64,000 nucleotides of DNA, taken from assembly GCA_902556425.1 (NCBI GenBank), contig CACDWG010000001.1:62001-126000 (forward strand), in the 5' to 3' direction. Below the pieces are notes generated by a model, which saw nothing but the letters and a program-made list of their open reading frames with translations, did not search any database and was not told where the DNA came from. The translations under genes and the position numbers were made by a program. Below, piece by piece: positions 16,885 to 25,915 of this stretch. Within the stretch, counting starts at the first letter, position 1, and each line of letters starts with the position of its first letter. The DNA is from UBA4421 sp002704225 (lineage in GTDB: Bacteria; Pseudomonadota; Gammaproteobacteria; Pseudomonadales; Azotimanducaceae).

Positions 16885-17889
16885 ATGTACACGATCAGTG
16901 ACGAAGAAAGGGCAGCGGGCAGATTGGATGCCGACAAACTCGCTAGCATAGTTAATGATATCAGCGCCCAGGGCTATGCTGTTGTCGCCGATCTTGTCTC
17001 TGAGGAAACAAGACGATTATTGATGACGTCGGTACTCGAAGATGCCCAAGCCATTCAAGCTAAGGCTGAATTGACCGCTCATGAAAAGCACACTGGGATC
17101 GGGCATTTGCAGTTGGGGCTGCGTCGTCGATCACCCTACGTGTGTGCTGATTTATTGGCCAATCCGTTGATTGAGCATACCGTTTCAGCGGTGCTGGGCA
17201 AAAATGCTTGGCTTGGTTTCTATAACGGCAACGTCAACATGCCCGGCAGTACAAGCCAACCCATACACTTTGACCGCCCGTTTACGTGGAAAAGTAAAAG
17301 CGAGGCTGAGGCTGCTGGACAAAGCTGGCCGCCGCCAACAACAACGCTATCCTGCTCTGTCGCGTTGGAGGACATTACCAGCCGAAATGCTGCGACTGAA
17401 ATTTATCCAGGCTCTCATCAAGAAACAGCTGTGACTCGTTGGCAGAGCGGCGAGCGTCCGGACAAACATCCTGAGTTGTTACAGAAATGGGGGCCGCCCG
17501 CTAGGATGGAGATCCCTGCGGGAGGGGTCTGTTTTAGAGATCCGCGCATGTGGCATCGGGGCATGCCAAACACGTCAGGCCAAATCAGGCCAATGATTGC
17601 CATGACATTTCATTGGGCACAGGCCAACCATTGGCGTGGCACCTCGGTGCAAGAGCTTGCCGCGGAACAAGTGTCTCAACTGGCGGCAGATTCATCTCTG
17701 CGGATTATGGATGACGGTACCGTGGGCGACGGTCGCCTCGTGTTTGAGGAAAGTGCGCGAGAAGTCTTCGATCGAAGCACGTCCAATCACAGCATTCGCC
17801 GCAACGTTCGATTTGTACGCAGTCTCGATCATACGGTTGATGCTCACCTACTAGGCGGGGCTCGCGTTTTACACGAATCTTCGAACTGA
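16885..17889 (+). CDS. Phytanoyl-CoA dioxygenase (PhyH) family Fe(II)/2-oxoglutarate oxygenase
   Basis: 334 residues. The iron site is visible as HFD (His128, Asp130 in QPIHFDRPF) and a distal His224 in MWHRGMPN. Arg235 in SGQIRPM would bind 2-oxoglutarate. Members hydroxylate or otherwise oxidise unactivated carbons in lipids, natural products or small molecules. The ATG at 16885 has GGGAG 5 nt upstream. It is tightly spaced between the VOC and epimerase genes, which suggests one pathway handling an oxygenated small molecule. The substrate is unknown. Confidence 0.87.
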   Translation: MYTISDEERAAGRLDADKLASIVNDISAQGYAVVADLVSEETRRLLMTSVLEDAQAIQAKAELTAHEKHTGIGHLQLGLRRRSPYVCADLLANPLIEHTVSAVLGKNAWLGFYNGNVNMPGSTSQPIHFDRPFTWKSKSEAEAAGQSWPPPTTTLSCSVALEDITSRNAATEIYPGSHQETAVTRWQSGERPDKHPELLQKWGPPARMEIPAGGVCFRDPRMWHRGMPNTSGQIRPMIAMTFHWAQANHWRGTSVQELAAEQVSQLAADSSLRIMDDGTVGDGRLVFEESAREVFDRSTSNHSIRRNVRFVRSLDHTVDAHLLGGARVLHESSN

Positions 17890-17905
17890 TTGGGGTGCTT
17901 CGATA

Positions 17906-18874
17906 GTGAGAGTGCTTTATGTCGGTGGGACAGGCGAGATTTCGATGTCCTGCGTCAAGGCTTCCGTCCTCTGTGGCCATCATGTCACGGTCTTTAATCG
18001 AGGCAATACGAAGCAACGCTTGCCCGCTGGCACCGTTCACGTGACCGGTGACCTGGCTGAGCCAGAGCCCTACGCATCGTTGGCAAATCAGTATTTTGAT
18101 GTCGTTTGCCAGTTCCTCGTCTTCACTCCAGAAGCGATGGCTCGCGATATTGAGTTTTTCTCAAAACGGTGCGGTCAATATGTATTCATCTCCAGTGCTT
18201 CGGCTTATCAACAAGAAGAAACCGGCCGTCTGATCACGGAATCACGACCGCTCAACAATCCGCACTTGGCATACAGTCGTGCAAAAGCCGACTGCGAACG
18301 CCTGCTACAGCAGGCGCCAATCGCCTCAACGATTGTAAGGCCCAGCCACACCTACGACGCTCGTCTCCCAAGTACTGTGGTCGATGGTAACCACCTCGCT
18401 TGGCGCCTGTTGCGCGGTAAACCTGTGATTGTCCATGACGATGGCCGGTCTCTTTGGACGCTGACGCATTCTGAAGATTTTGCCCGGGCGTTTGTTCAAC
18501 TGCATGGCAACGAGGCTGCTTTCGATCAGGCCTTCCATATCACCAGCGATGATTCGCTTAGCTGGCTTGAAATACTTCATCGGGTGGCGGCAGCCCTAAA
18601 ATGCGAAGCAGATGTTCGATGCGTCGAATCGAGCCGCTTAGTCTCGCATATGGCGGCCTTAGAAGGCCCATTGCTCGGCGACAAGGCGAAGTCCATGGTA
18701 TTCGACAACAGCAAGATCCGATCCGTCACGGATGGATGGCAGTGTCAAATCGGTCTCAGTGATGGATTGGATGGTGCCGCTCGTCTCGCCCGCGAACGAT
18801 TGGCAGCCGGCTACCGTCCTGATGAGCGGCAGGATCAGCTGATCGATCACATACTCAAGACAGAGTCTGGCTGA
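17906..18874 (+). CDS. NAD-dependent epimerase/dehydratase (extended SDR) family protein
   Basis: 322 residues with a Rossmann start VLYVGGTGEISMSC. The usual GGTGFIG is altered to GGTGEIS, but the glycines are kept. FISSASAYQ (near residue 90) and AYSRAKADCERLL (YxxxK pair) match the SDR active site; later QAFHITSDDSLSWLEIL resembles isoflavone reductase or UDP-sugar epimerase-like members. It begins 16 bp after the PhyH gene with GTG at 17906 and GGGGTG upstream. Probably a nucleotide-sugar or natural-product dehydrogenase/epimerase acting with its two upstream neighbours. Confidence 0.8.
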   Translation: MRVLYVGGTGEISMSCVKASVLCGHHVTVFNRGNTKQRLPAGTVHVTGDLAEPEPYASLANQYFDVVCQFLVFTPEAMARDIEFFSKRCGQYVFISSASAYQQEETGRLITESRPLNNPHLAYSRAKADCERLLQQAPIASTIVRPSHTYDARLPSTVVDGNHLAWRLLRGKPVIVHDDGRSLWTLTHSEDFARAFVQLHGNEAAFDQAFHITSDDSLSWLEILHRVAAALKCEADVRCVESSRLVSHMAALEGPLLGDKAKSMVFDNSKIRSVTDGWQCQIGLSDGLDGAARLARERLAAGYRPDERQDQLIDHILKTESG

Positions 18875-19219
18875 GCGATGGCAAGAGCTAATCACATGAG
18901 CTTGCGGAAGAGCGCGCTTATGAGATTTTCGCTTGTCATCAATAACGATAGTCAAATCGAGACGCTGCCATTGTTTCTTGATTTGGCAGGCCTGTTTGTT
19001 TGTCTAGAGCTCAATTGCAGCACCCATATGCCTCTGACTAAGGACCAACGCTTCATGCAGGGGCAGTAGGCACAATATTCCGAGCGTGTCTGCGCGCGCC
19101 ACTGCGTAATGGTTAGGGATTAGCGGCAGATCTTGTCATATACCCTGACCGCAAAAAATGTCTGACGCGGAAAAAAGCGTGGTGCTAAGCTGAAGAAGGA
19201 TCAATAAGAGCAAAAACGC
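18875..19219. other. 345-bp intergenic region
   Basis: Lies between the epimerase and the methyltransferase genes on the same strand. A 63-codon frame at 18878-19069 lacks a ribosome site and resembles nothing I recognise. I see no tRNA, repeat or strong hairpin. It probably holds the promoter of the methyltransferase gene. Confidence 0.3.
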
Positions 19220-20188
19220 ATGAAGTATCTGAGTTACGCTGTTTTCATTCCTCTTCAGATTGTCTTTCTTCCCGTGGCGTTTGTCGGTCTTTTGCTTACC
19301 GCCTACAAGCAAATTGTCGTGAGCAAACGCCTTGGTGTTTCGCAGACCGCTATCGAAATTATCAATGGTCGTTGGACCATGCATATATTCGGGTTACGCC
19401 AAGACGATGCGACTGCGGCGCTGATGTCTGTTCTACCGAATACGTCGAAAGTAGGGCTGTGGCTGGTGTTGTGGCCGCTGTGGGTCCAAGCGCGAATTGC
19501 CGGGCAAGTTAAGTTGTATCCACGAATACCCACAGCAGGCGACGAAAACATTGCGGACATGGTGGCTGCGCGCACGGTACATTTCGATTCCGTCATTGCT
19601 CGTGCCATTGAACACGTTGATCAGTTTGTCCTAATGGGTGCGGGCTATGATACCCGCGCCTATGGCGATTTGGCTGCCAGCGGGGTGACAGTGTTTGAGG
19701 TCGATCAAGCCATTGTTCAAGAGCATAAACGGTCGATGATCGCCGCCGCCGGCATCCGCTGCGAGAACGTTACCTTTGTATCCGTTGACTTTAGCGTCGA
19801 CAATCTTTTCAGCAAACTGGCGGCGTCAGGCTTCGACGCATCGCGCAAAACCCTGTTTTTGTGGGAGGGTGTGTCGCTTTACTTATCCGCTGAACAAGTC
19901 GCAGCGACCCTGGCGATGGTGAAACAGCGAGCTCAGTCTGGCAGCGTGCTGGTGGCTGATCTTTACGCTGACCGATTGGTGCGCACGTTGGGCAAAGCGA
20001 ACCTCAATGAGCGGGTGTTAGAAATGACCAGCGAGACTTTAGATTTCAGCTTGCCTTTTGCAACGAATTGGCAGCAGGTGCTTGCCGACTTTGTTACATC
20101 ACAGTCTTTGCAGCAGGGCGAAACGCATTTTTTGGGTGCCAGCAATAAAGCTGGGCCTTACGCCGTTGTGGTAGAGATGATTTGCTAG
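19220..20188 (+). CDS. SAM-dependent methyltransferase of the LCM/TIGR00027 type
   Basis: 322 residues. GAGYDTRAYG near residue 140 is the hallmark SAM-binding segment of the leucine carboxyl methyltransferase-like family, followed by VFEVDQAIVQEHKR (acidic residue for the ribose) and FLWEGVSLYLSAEQVAATL. One or two hydrophobic segments at the N-terminus (SYAVFIPLQIVFLPVAFVGL) suggest membrane attachment, which is unusual for the family. The ribosome site is weak. The acceptor substrate is unknown; family members act on carboxylates or polyketide-type compounds. Confidence 0.85.
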   Translation: MKYLSYAVFIPLQIVFLPVAFVGLLLTAYKQIVVSKRLGVSQTAIEIINGRWTMHIFGLRQDDATAALMSVLPNTSKVGLWLVLWPLWVQARIAGQVKLYPRIPTAGDENIADMVAARTVHFDSVIARAIEHVDQFVLMGAGYDTRAYGDLAASGVTVFEVDQAIVQEHKRSMIAAAGIRCENVTFVSVDFSVDNLFSKLAASGFDASRKTLFLWEGVSLYLSAEQVAATLAMVKQRAQSGSVLVADLYADRLVRTLGKANLNERVLEMTSETLDFSLPFATNWQQVLADFVTSQSLQQGETHFLGASNKAGPYAVVVEMIC

Positions 20189-20225
20189 CGACTGTGCGGA
20201 GTGATCACATAGGGGAGCATTCAAT

Positions 20226-21491
20226 ATGCGAATTAGTGGCGAGGTAAAACCGGGGTTCGAGTCGGTTCGTGATTTGTTTCAGCGGAGTCTGTCCCCGGCA
20301 AGGGATAAAAACGTACAGCTCTGCGTCTATGTGGGTGAAGAGCGGGCGGTCGACCTCTGGGCCAGCTCTGGCGACGACAGGTTTTCTGCCGATTCCTTAG
20401 TCAATGTCTTCAGTAGCGGCAAAAGTATTGAGTCGATCCTGATGGGTGCGTTGGTCGATCAGGGTCTGTTGGACTTCACTCAACCGGTATCGACCTATTG
20501 GCCGGAATTTGTGGGTGACGGCAAAGATGCCATGACAGTTGCCGATGTGATGCGTCACGAAGCAGGCTTGGCGCAGCTCGAAGTGTCCTTGTCGGCGACC
20601 CAACTGGAAACGTCTGCACTCAAACAAAACAGCGTTGGTCACATTTTAGAAAAACATCCGCTGAGTTTTCCTGAGGGCAGTTCGCCTCGGGAATACCATG
20701 CGGTGACTCGCGGTTGGATTGTGAACGAAATTTTTCGCCGTATAGAACCTGGTCAGAGAACCATGGGCGAGTTTTTGCGTGAACAGATCAGCGAGCCATT
20801 GGGCATTGACGTCTATTTCGATATCAACGCGGACGAAGCGGACAGACTCAGCCGGGTGCAGCCTCGTGGTCTGATGTCTCAGTTATTGGACAGTTTTTCG
20901 CCGGGTTCACAGGCGCGCAGGATCGGCCTTACGCCTGTCGAATTGTTTAAGCGAGCGCGGCGAGTTCTGGCGGCAGCGTCTGGCAATCGGCGCCCCGCGT
21001 TGGCCGTACCGGTGAAAGGGATCAAGACAGAGGGTTTTGGAGTGTTCGACTCGCCCGAGTACTTGCAGGCACAGATTTCTTCCGCCGGTGCCAAGTGCTC
21101 GGCGCGAGGGTTGGCCAAGCTCGCGGCAGCAATGGCTGGTGGGGGGGAGGCTCAGGGGCATAGGGTGTTGGGCCAGTCGGCCTTGAATGCGCTGCACGCA
21201 GAGCCGGTAGAGCGCTCGATGACGATTATGGAGAATAGATTCACCCAAGGCGGTTTGGCGCAGTTCAAGGAGTCTGATGCAGCAATAGGCCCCTTAGAGG
21301 CTGGCATGAGCGCGGGGCGCGGCGGGTTTTATGGCTGGCTTGGGCTCGGTGGATCAGTTTTTCAGTGGCATCCAGAGCACCGTATCGGATTTGCCTATGT
21401 GCCGACGGCGCTGAATCCAATCGACGTGTTCAATGAGCGCGGCAAGTCGTACCAAGAAGAGATACTTCGCTGTGTCGCTGCGATGGCATGA
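20226..21491 (+). CDS. Serine hydrolase, beta-lactamase/class C (EstB-like) family
   Basis: 421 residues. The SxxK motif is in VFSSGKSIES (near residue 62) and the tyrosine motif probably in REYHAVTRGW (near 158); the C-terminal part has GGFYGWLGLGGSVFQWHP, typical of esterase-like class C relatives. Members include esterases, peptidases and transesterases as well as beta-lactamases, so resistance is not implied. No signal peptide is seen, pointing to a cytoplasmic esterase. The ATG at 20226 has AGGGGAG 8 nt upstream. Confidence 0.87.
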   Translation: MRISGEVKPGFESVRDLFQRSLSPARDKNVQLCVYVGEERAVDLWASSGDDRFSADSLVNVFSSGKSIESILMGALVDQGLLDFTQPVSTYWPEFVGDGKDAMTVADVMRHEAGLAQLEVSLSATQLETSALKQNSVGHILEKHPLSFPEGSSPREYHAVTRGWIVNEIFRRIEPGQRTMGEFLREQISEPLGIDVYFDINADEADRLSRVQPRGLMSQLLDSFSPGSQARRIGLTPVELFKRARRVLAAASGNRRPALAVPVKGIKTEGFGVFDSPEYLQAQISSAGAKCSARGLAKLAAAMAGGGEAQGHRVLGQSALNALHAEPVERSMTIMENRFTQGGLAQFKESDAAIGPLEAGMSAGRGGFYGWLGLGGSVFQWHPEHRIGFAYVPTALNPIDVFNERGKSYQEEILRCVAAMA

Positions 21492-21677
21492 GTAAAACCG
21501 CCGCAGATAACGCGCTTGGATTGCGATACGGTGGAAGGGGTTAGCGCGAATCCAACGATAGCGAAGCGCTGAGCGATATGCATGCGATCGACCCAAACTG
21601 TGCGCTGATAGGCTAACAATATGAACGGCTAACGCGTGTTTCGGGACACGATCGACGCAGTTACCAAGGAGGATGTG

Positions 21678-22793
21678 ATGCGGGGGACCCTGTTGGCAGC
21701 AATGGCTTCGGTAGGTGTGCTTTGGGGATGCGGTTCGGATTCAGATGCACAAGTGGCACAAGAGGTGAGCCAACGTCCGGCGCTGGCCGTAACCGAGCCC
21801 TGTGCGGCGGATGGTACGTTTACGGTCTGGTGTGGTTTCAAAAATCCTGAGGATTTGGCGCCAACCCCGGACAATAAATTCCTTCTGGCCACCGGTTTTG
21901 GAGGCATCCCTGAATCGACGTTGAATGAGATGTCGATGATCGAACTTTCGACCATGCAGCATGGCGCGGTTGACGTCGTGTTAGCGGAAAACGCTTGGGG
22001 TGACGCCAGTTGCCAACGCAGCACATTGGACTTCTCCACTCATGGGCTGGACATTAAGCAACGCATCGATGGCAGGTATATGGTCGCTGTGACTAACCAT
22101 TTGCCAGATGAGACGGTTGAGCTGTTTGAGCTTGTGTCGACTGGCGCAAGCTGGCAGCTTGTTTGGCGCGGTTGCGTTAAGTCTCCTGTTATTGAATCCG
22201 GTGCGCGCCTGCCCATGTTCAATGACGTCGCGTTGACTTCTGATGGCGCGTTTTACGTGACGGAGATGTACAACCGTATGATGCCTTTCAATGAATTGAT
22301 CGCCGCAGGCGTGGCCGGGGAGAACACCGGGGTGGTTTGGTCTTGGTCTGCGGATGATGGCTTTCAGGTGGTAGCGGGTTCCCAAGGGAGTTTTCCCAAT
22401 GGCATCGTGATGAATCCTGCCGAGGACACGCTTTTTGTGAATTACTGGTTTTCTGGTGAAACGACGAAGCTGGATCTCGCGTCTGGCGAGGTGCTGGCCA
22501 CCCATCAAGGCGGTAGAGCCGATAATCTGACCTTTGCCGAGGGTTCGGTGTGGGCGGCGAAACACGACATGACTATTATGGAGTACGTCGACGGGTGCCC
22601 GGCTGACGCGACGAATTGCTTCCTGCCGTTTTCCGTTCATGAACTCGACCCGGATGATTTGAGTGAGAAAAACGCGTGGCGTTTCGACAGTGCCGTTTTT
22701 GGTTTTGGTACCGTCGCCACGCCGCTTAAGGAGAGTATCTGGTTCGGATCTGCACACGGTGACAGGGTCGCTTGCTACGACAGACGACGTTAA
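21678..22793 (+). CDS. SMP-30/gluconolactonase-like beta-propeller protein, predicted lipoprotein
   Basis: 371 residues. The N-terminus has a hydrophobic stretch ending in LWGC, a plausible lipobox, so the protein is probably exported and lipid-anchored. The body shows propeller-like repeats (PEDLAPTPDNKFLLATG, FNDVALTSDGAFYVTEMYN, FPNGIVMNPAEDTLFVNYW), similar to SMP-30 and strictosidine synthase-like lactonases. ATG 21678 has AAGGAGG 5 nt upstream, which decides the start over an upstream frame opening at 21636. Possibly a lactonase acting on the product of a neighbouring enzyme; the reaction is not established. Confidence 0.75.
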   Translation: MRGTLLAAMASVGVLWGCGSDSDAQVAQEVSQRPALAVTEPCAADGTFTVWCGFKNPEDLAPTPDNKFLLATGFGGIPESTLNEMSMIELSTMQHGAVDVVLAENAWGDASCQRSTLDFSTHGLDIKQRIDGRYMVAVTNHLPDETVELFELVSTGASWQLVWRGCVKSPVIESGARLPMFNDVALTSDGAFYVTEMYNRMMPFNELIAAGVAGENTGVVWSWSADDGFQVVAGSQGSFPNGIVMNPAEDTLFVNYWFSGETTKLDLASGEVLATHQGGRADNLTFAEGSVWAAKHDMTIMEYVDGCPADATNCFLPFSVHELDPDDLSEKNAWRFDSAVFGFGTVATPLKESIWFGSAHGDRVACYDRRR

Positions 22794-22897
22794 GATTAGG
22801 CGTCATCGACGAGTGATCTCGACGGTGCCGCGGCGACCCCGCCATTTTCTAAAGGCCCTATTGGTTTGGGGTGTGTAGCGACTAACGAGTTTTCGAT

Positions 22898-23491
22898 ATG
22901 ACACAGTCTGTAAGGCGTCGCCTAGCACCGGAAGAACGGCGTAACCACCTCCTTGATTGCGCCCGGCAGATCGTCTTGGATCAGGGGCTGTCGATGTTGA
23001 CTATGGAACGGTTGGCTAGTGAGGCAGGCGTCAGTAATCCTCTGATTTACAAATATTTCGATACACGACTGCAACTGCTGCAAGAGCTTTTGATTCGAGA
23101 GTACAAAGCCTTTCAACAGTCGTTTACCGAGTCCGAGCCGCGTGTTGGTAGTTATCGTGACGTCCTGCGAGGCTATGTCGATATCAACTTTCGACAGTTT
23201 GCCGGTGGTGATGTCTTGGGTATTTTGCTGGGGCAAGCCGATGTGAGTCAGGTCCTCAAGGATCGGGAGCGCGCTCGGCACGCACCATTCTTGATCAATG
23301 AACTGGCGCATGAATTCAATATTGCTAAAAGTCTTGCGGAGAAAATTCTGGTTTTGTCCTCAGGGGCATCATTAGCGGCTGCAGAGCATTACAGCCGGGT
23401 TGGCGGAGACAGAGAGGCCCAGATTGATCAAACGGTCGCGTTTATTTTCGGCGGTATCCAGCAGATTCTGAAGGCTCGACCGTCGGAGTGA
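22898..23491 (+). CDS. TetR-family transcriptional regulator
   Basis: 197 residues. The N-terminal HTH is clear: LLDCARQIVLDQGLSMLTM then ERLASEAGVSNPLIYKYFD (recognition helix) at about residues 14-55. The C-terminal ligand-binding part is not assignable. TetR proteins usually repress a neighbouring catabolic or efflux gene; candidates here are the amidohydrolase (convergent, 104 bp away) and the upstream hydrolases. The AT-rich inverted repeat at 24790-24814 before the amidohydrolase is a possible operator. Confidence 0.93.
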   Translation: MTQSVRRRLAPEERRNHLLDCARQIVLDQGLSMLTMERLASEAGVSNPLIYKYFDTRLQLLQELLIREYKAFQQSFTESEPRVGSYRDVLRGYVDINFRQFAGGDVLGILLGQADVSQVLKDRERARHAPFLINELAHEFNIAKSLAEKILVLSSGASLAAAEHYSRVGGDREAQIDQTVAFIFGGIQQILKARPSE

Positions 23492-23595
23492 TGCGCGCTT
23501 TCACGCTTGTCGCTCGAGGAGGGCGCCGCCGGCGCTAGCAACACGCAGAATCGCTGCGGTTACTGAGCGTCGGACGACCTCATCTCGGCTGCAGC

Positions 23596-24762
23596 TTACA
23601 GCCCCAGATAATCCTCATAGTTCTTGCTGTAGAAGTTGTCCAACTCTTCGGGGGACGCACTGACGGCATCCAAGCTGCGCTCGTACGCGCCAAAGGGGTC
23701 CTTACCGCCTTCGGGGTGAGGGTAGTCGGTGTTAAACATGAGAATGTCCTTGCCAACATTCCTCAAAATCCATCCAGTGTTTTCGGTATGCAGCGGTGCG
23801 ACTCGAATCTGTCGCTGGAAATACTCGGACGGCTTCAGTGAGAGTTTCTTCAGATTTTGATCAAATTTCCCGAGCAGTGATACACCCATATCGAGATTCA
23901 TCAGTGACGCGGGTACCCAGTTGGCTCCAAGTTCGATAATCCCCACTTTGAGTTTGGGGAATCGTTCCAGAACGCCGTCGTAGATCATGCAGGTCAACCA
24001 CCGCTCGATCGAATGGTGCACGACTGGCAAATCCTTGGGTTTGGTGGTTTCGATATTGCCAATGTTACCTTCAAGAACGCGCTCCACACCGGTATTCATA
24101 TAGACAGAGGGCATGTTCTGACCGCTACCGATGTGCAGCGTAACGGGTACGTCAGCATCCTGCAGCATTGCCCATAGAGGGTCGTAGGCAATATGTGATG
24201 GCGCTCTGCCCTCAACAGCGTCAGAGGCGATCCAAATTGCGCTGATTCCCAAATCGAGGGCGAGTTTGAGCGATGTTTGTGCTTGCTCGGGATCGCGCAG
24301 GGACAGATACCCAACGGATTTCAAATTTGGATCATCGGAGCAAAAATCGGCCATCCCACGGTTCAAGGCATCGCAGCCGCCGTAGACCACGTCCATATCC
24401 TTTGAGCGCGCAAAGCGTCCTGCACCGACGGATGGGAAGACCAATTGCGAGGTCACACCCATGATCTTGAGAGCATCACTGCGCTCTTTTTTCTCCACAG
24501 CACCGTAGGCGCTCCACATATTGCGTTTGCCGGGGTGCGCAAAAATATCGGCTTTGAGAGCAGCGGTGAGTTCAGGGTCATCACCGGCAAGCCGTTTGTC
24601 CGCTGCGGCTATGATGGGATCTAACGCGGGCATCTCTAGGTCGAACACGCCGGTGTCCAGATTTTCTCGCACGTAATCGGATGCATAACTTTCAAGCCAG
24701 CCTCGGCCTTCTATGATGTGGCTGTCGGCGTCGTGAATGATTCGGCCTGTTTGATGCGTCAT
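23596..24762 (-). CDS. Amidohydrolase-2 family metal-dependent hydrolase (ACMSD-like)
   Basis: 388 residues. The metal motif IIHDADSHI at the N-terminus (family DxDxH/HxH variant), VTLHIGSG near residue 217, HHSIERWL and the C-terminal FNTDYPHPEGG (final Asp ligand) fit the amidohydrolase_2 TIM barrel, which includes decarboxylases such as aminocarboxymuconate-semialdehyde decarboxylase and gamma-resorcylate decarboxylase. ATG 24762 has AGAGGA 6 nt upstream. Likely an aromatic or lactone catabolism step. It is preceded by an AT-rich inverted repeat that may be its operator. Confidence 0.87.
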   Translation of the reverse strand: MTHQTGRIIHDADSHIIEGRGWLESYASDYVRENLDTGVFDLEMPALDPIIAAADKRLAGDDPELTAALKADIFAHPGKRNMWSAYGAVEKKERSDALKIMGVTSQLVFPSVGAGRFARSKDMDVVYGGCDALNRGMADFCSDDPNLKSVGYLSLRDPEQAQTSLKLALDLGISAIWIASDAVEGRAPSHIAYDPLWAMLQDADVPVTLHIGSGQNMPSVYMNTGVERVLEGNIGNIETTKPKDLPVVHHSIERWLTCMIYDGVLERFPKLKVGIIELGANWVPASLMNLDMGVSLLGKFDQNLKKLSLKPSEYFQRQIRVAPLHTENTGWILRNVGKDILMFNTDYPHPEGGKDPFGAYERSLDAVSASPEELDNFYSKNYEDYLGL

Positions 24763-25219
24763 GTCGTTTCCTCTCTGTAGTAAGACGCCATTATTATATA
24801 AATATTGTAATAATAGTCAAAGCGGCGACGAACACGTGTCCTGTACCAGATCGCCCTGCTGTCGGAAGTCGCACCGAAATGCGGTGGCGCGGTATGGAAA
24901 GGGCCGCAGCACCGCTAAGTTGGCGGGCAAGGCAAGCGCCCGTACAGATGAAAATATTCCACTGAAGGGAGTCGGTTTGTGTCGAGTTGGATAGGGATGT
25001 CTGGTGAGCCCGCAGTCGCGTGCTGCATTTCGACGGGTTGATACAAAGGGCGCGTGTGACGGTTTGAATTGGCTGTATGTGCGGGGCACATATGGCTTGT
25101 GCTTTCGTCAAATTTGCACCGCTCATCTCGAAAGAACCACCGATCGTCAGAGACCTCTGTTGTCTCTAGCTTGCCCAATCCAGCCTGCGACGAGCCAATT
25201 GGTAAAGCGTTGAGTAGAA
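24763..25219. other. 457-bp intergenic region
   Basis: Lies between the divergent amidohydrolase and a small exported protein. Apart from the inverted repeat near 24790-24814 I see no gene: several overlapping open frames exist here, but none has a ribosome site or recognisable family pattern. It probably holds promoters for both directions. Confidence 0.35.
24790..24814. promoter_or_regulatory. AT-rich inverted repeat, candidate operator of the amidohydrolase
   Basis: ATTATTA (24790-24796) and TAATAAT (24808-24814) are inverted copies around an 11-nt AT-rich spacer, 28 bp upstream of the amidohydrolase start. The segment stands out against GC-rich surroundings. It may overlap the promoter and be bound by the TetR protein encoded at 22.9 kb; that pairing is inference. 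Confidence 0.45.
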
Positions 25220-25711
25220 ATGAAACGGATCGCTGTTTTTTCTTTTCGAGATATTTTGCGATGGGCGATGGTTCCAGGAGTGGTTGCTTTGGCAGCAATT
25301 GGAAACCCGACGATCGCCCAAGGAGAGCCGATTAACAGCTGCTTCGGCGAAGTCCTTGATTATGCTAAGGCCTCTCAGATGCCCGGAGATTTGGCGGTGC
25401 TGCAAAATCAAGTGTTTCCAGTGGCAGGCTATGCCAGTGCACTAAGCCTGAGCGACGACCGCATTCTGAGTGCCGCTGTGCGTCAAGCTGTCGCCCAATT
25501 AACGCCGATTTACCAAAACTGTGTTGAAGAACGCCACTCGGAGCGCCTAGAAATGTTGGACGATGTCCGCAAATCGCATTTAGCGGCTCGCGTCTCGCTG
25601 TTGCACCGATTAGCGGATGGGACGTTGACGTATGCCGAGTATGCGAGACAGCTTGATATGCTCAGGGGTCAACAGGCCGCAGGACTGTTCTTTTGGCAGA
25701 TAAAGACGTGA
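25220..25711 (+). CDS. Hypothetical exported protein
   Basis: 163 residues, family not recognised. There is a signal peptide (basic start, hydrophobic WAMVPGVVALAAIG, probable cleavage near IAQGEP). The mature part is largely helical with two Cys (NSCFGEVL and YQNCVEERH) that could form a disulfide, and a charged C-terminal helical stretch ending in LFFWQIKT. It probably acts in the periplasm. The ribosome site is weak. It stands alone, followed by a convergent small frame. Confidence 0.6.
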   Translation: MKRIAVFSFRDILRWAMVPGVVALAAIGNPTIAQGEPINSCFGEVLDYAKASQMPGDLAVLQNQVFPVAGYASALSLSDDRILSAAVRQAVAQLTPIYQNCVEERHSERLEMLDDVRKSHLAARVSLLHRLADGTLTYAEYARQLDMLRGQQAAGLFFWQIKT

Positions 25712-25720
25712 TGGCTGGCC

Positions 25721-25810
25721 TCAGGCAATAAAGCCTAGCGAGAGATATCCCATAAATACAGCTACGGTGATGAGACCAAGGAAATCGATTTTGAGGTTGC
25801 TGAAATTCAT
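25721..25810 (-). CDS. Possible 29-residue single-span membrane peptide
   Basis: The frame encodes a short start (MNFSNLKIDF) followed by a hydrophobic span LGLITVAVFMGYLSLGFIA and then stop. The composition is that of a small bacterial membrane protein. There is no Shine-Dalgarno before the ATG, so the call is weak. It lies between the exported protein and the YeiH gene. Confidence 0.25.
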   Translation of the reverse strand: MNFSNLKIDFLGLITVAVFMGYLSLGFIA

Positions 25811-25915
25811 GGGAGGCACGATACGGATCTGCGGCGGTCGGGTGAAATACTTGTTTTAGCTATGCTTATGCGAAGTGGTTAGGGTCTGTCGATGCTTGCC
25901 GATGCGGTAGCCGAG

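Noticed and set aside
18878..19069. 63-codon frame in the gap after the epimerase gene
   Set aside because: No ribosome site, no recognised motif, composition not gene-like.
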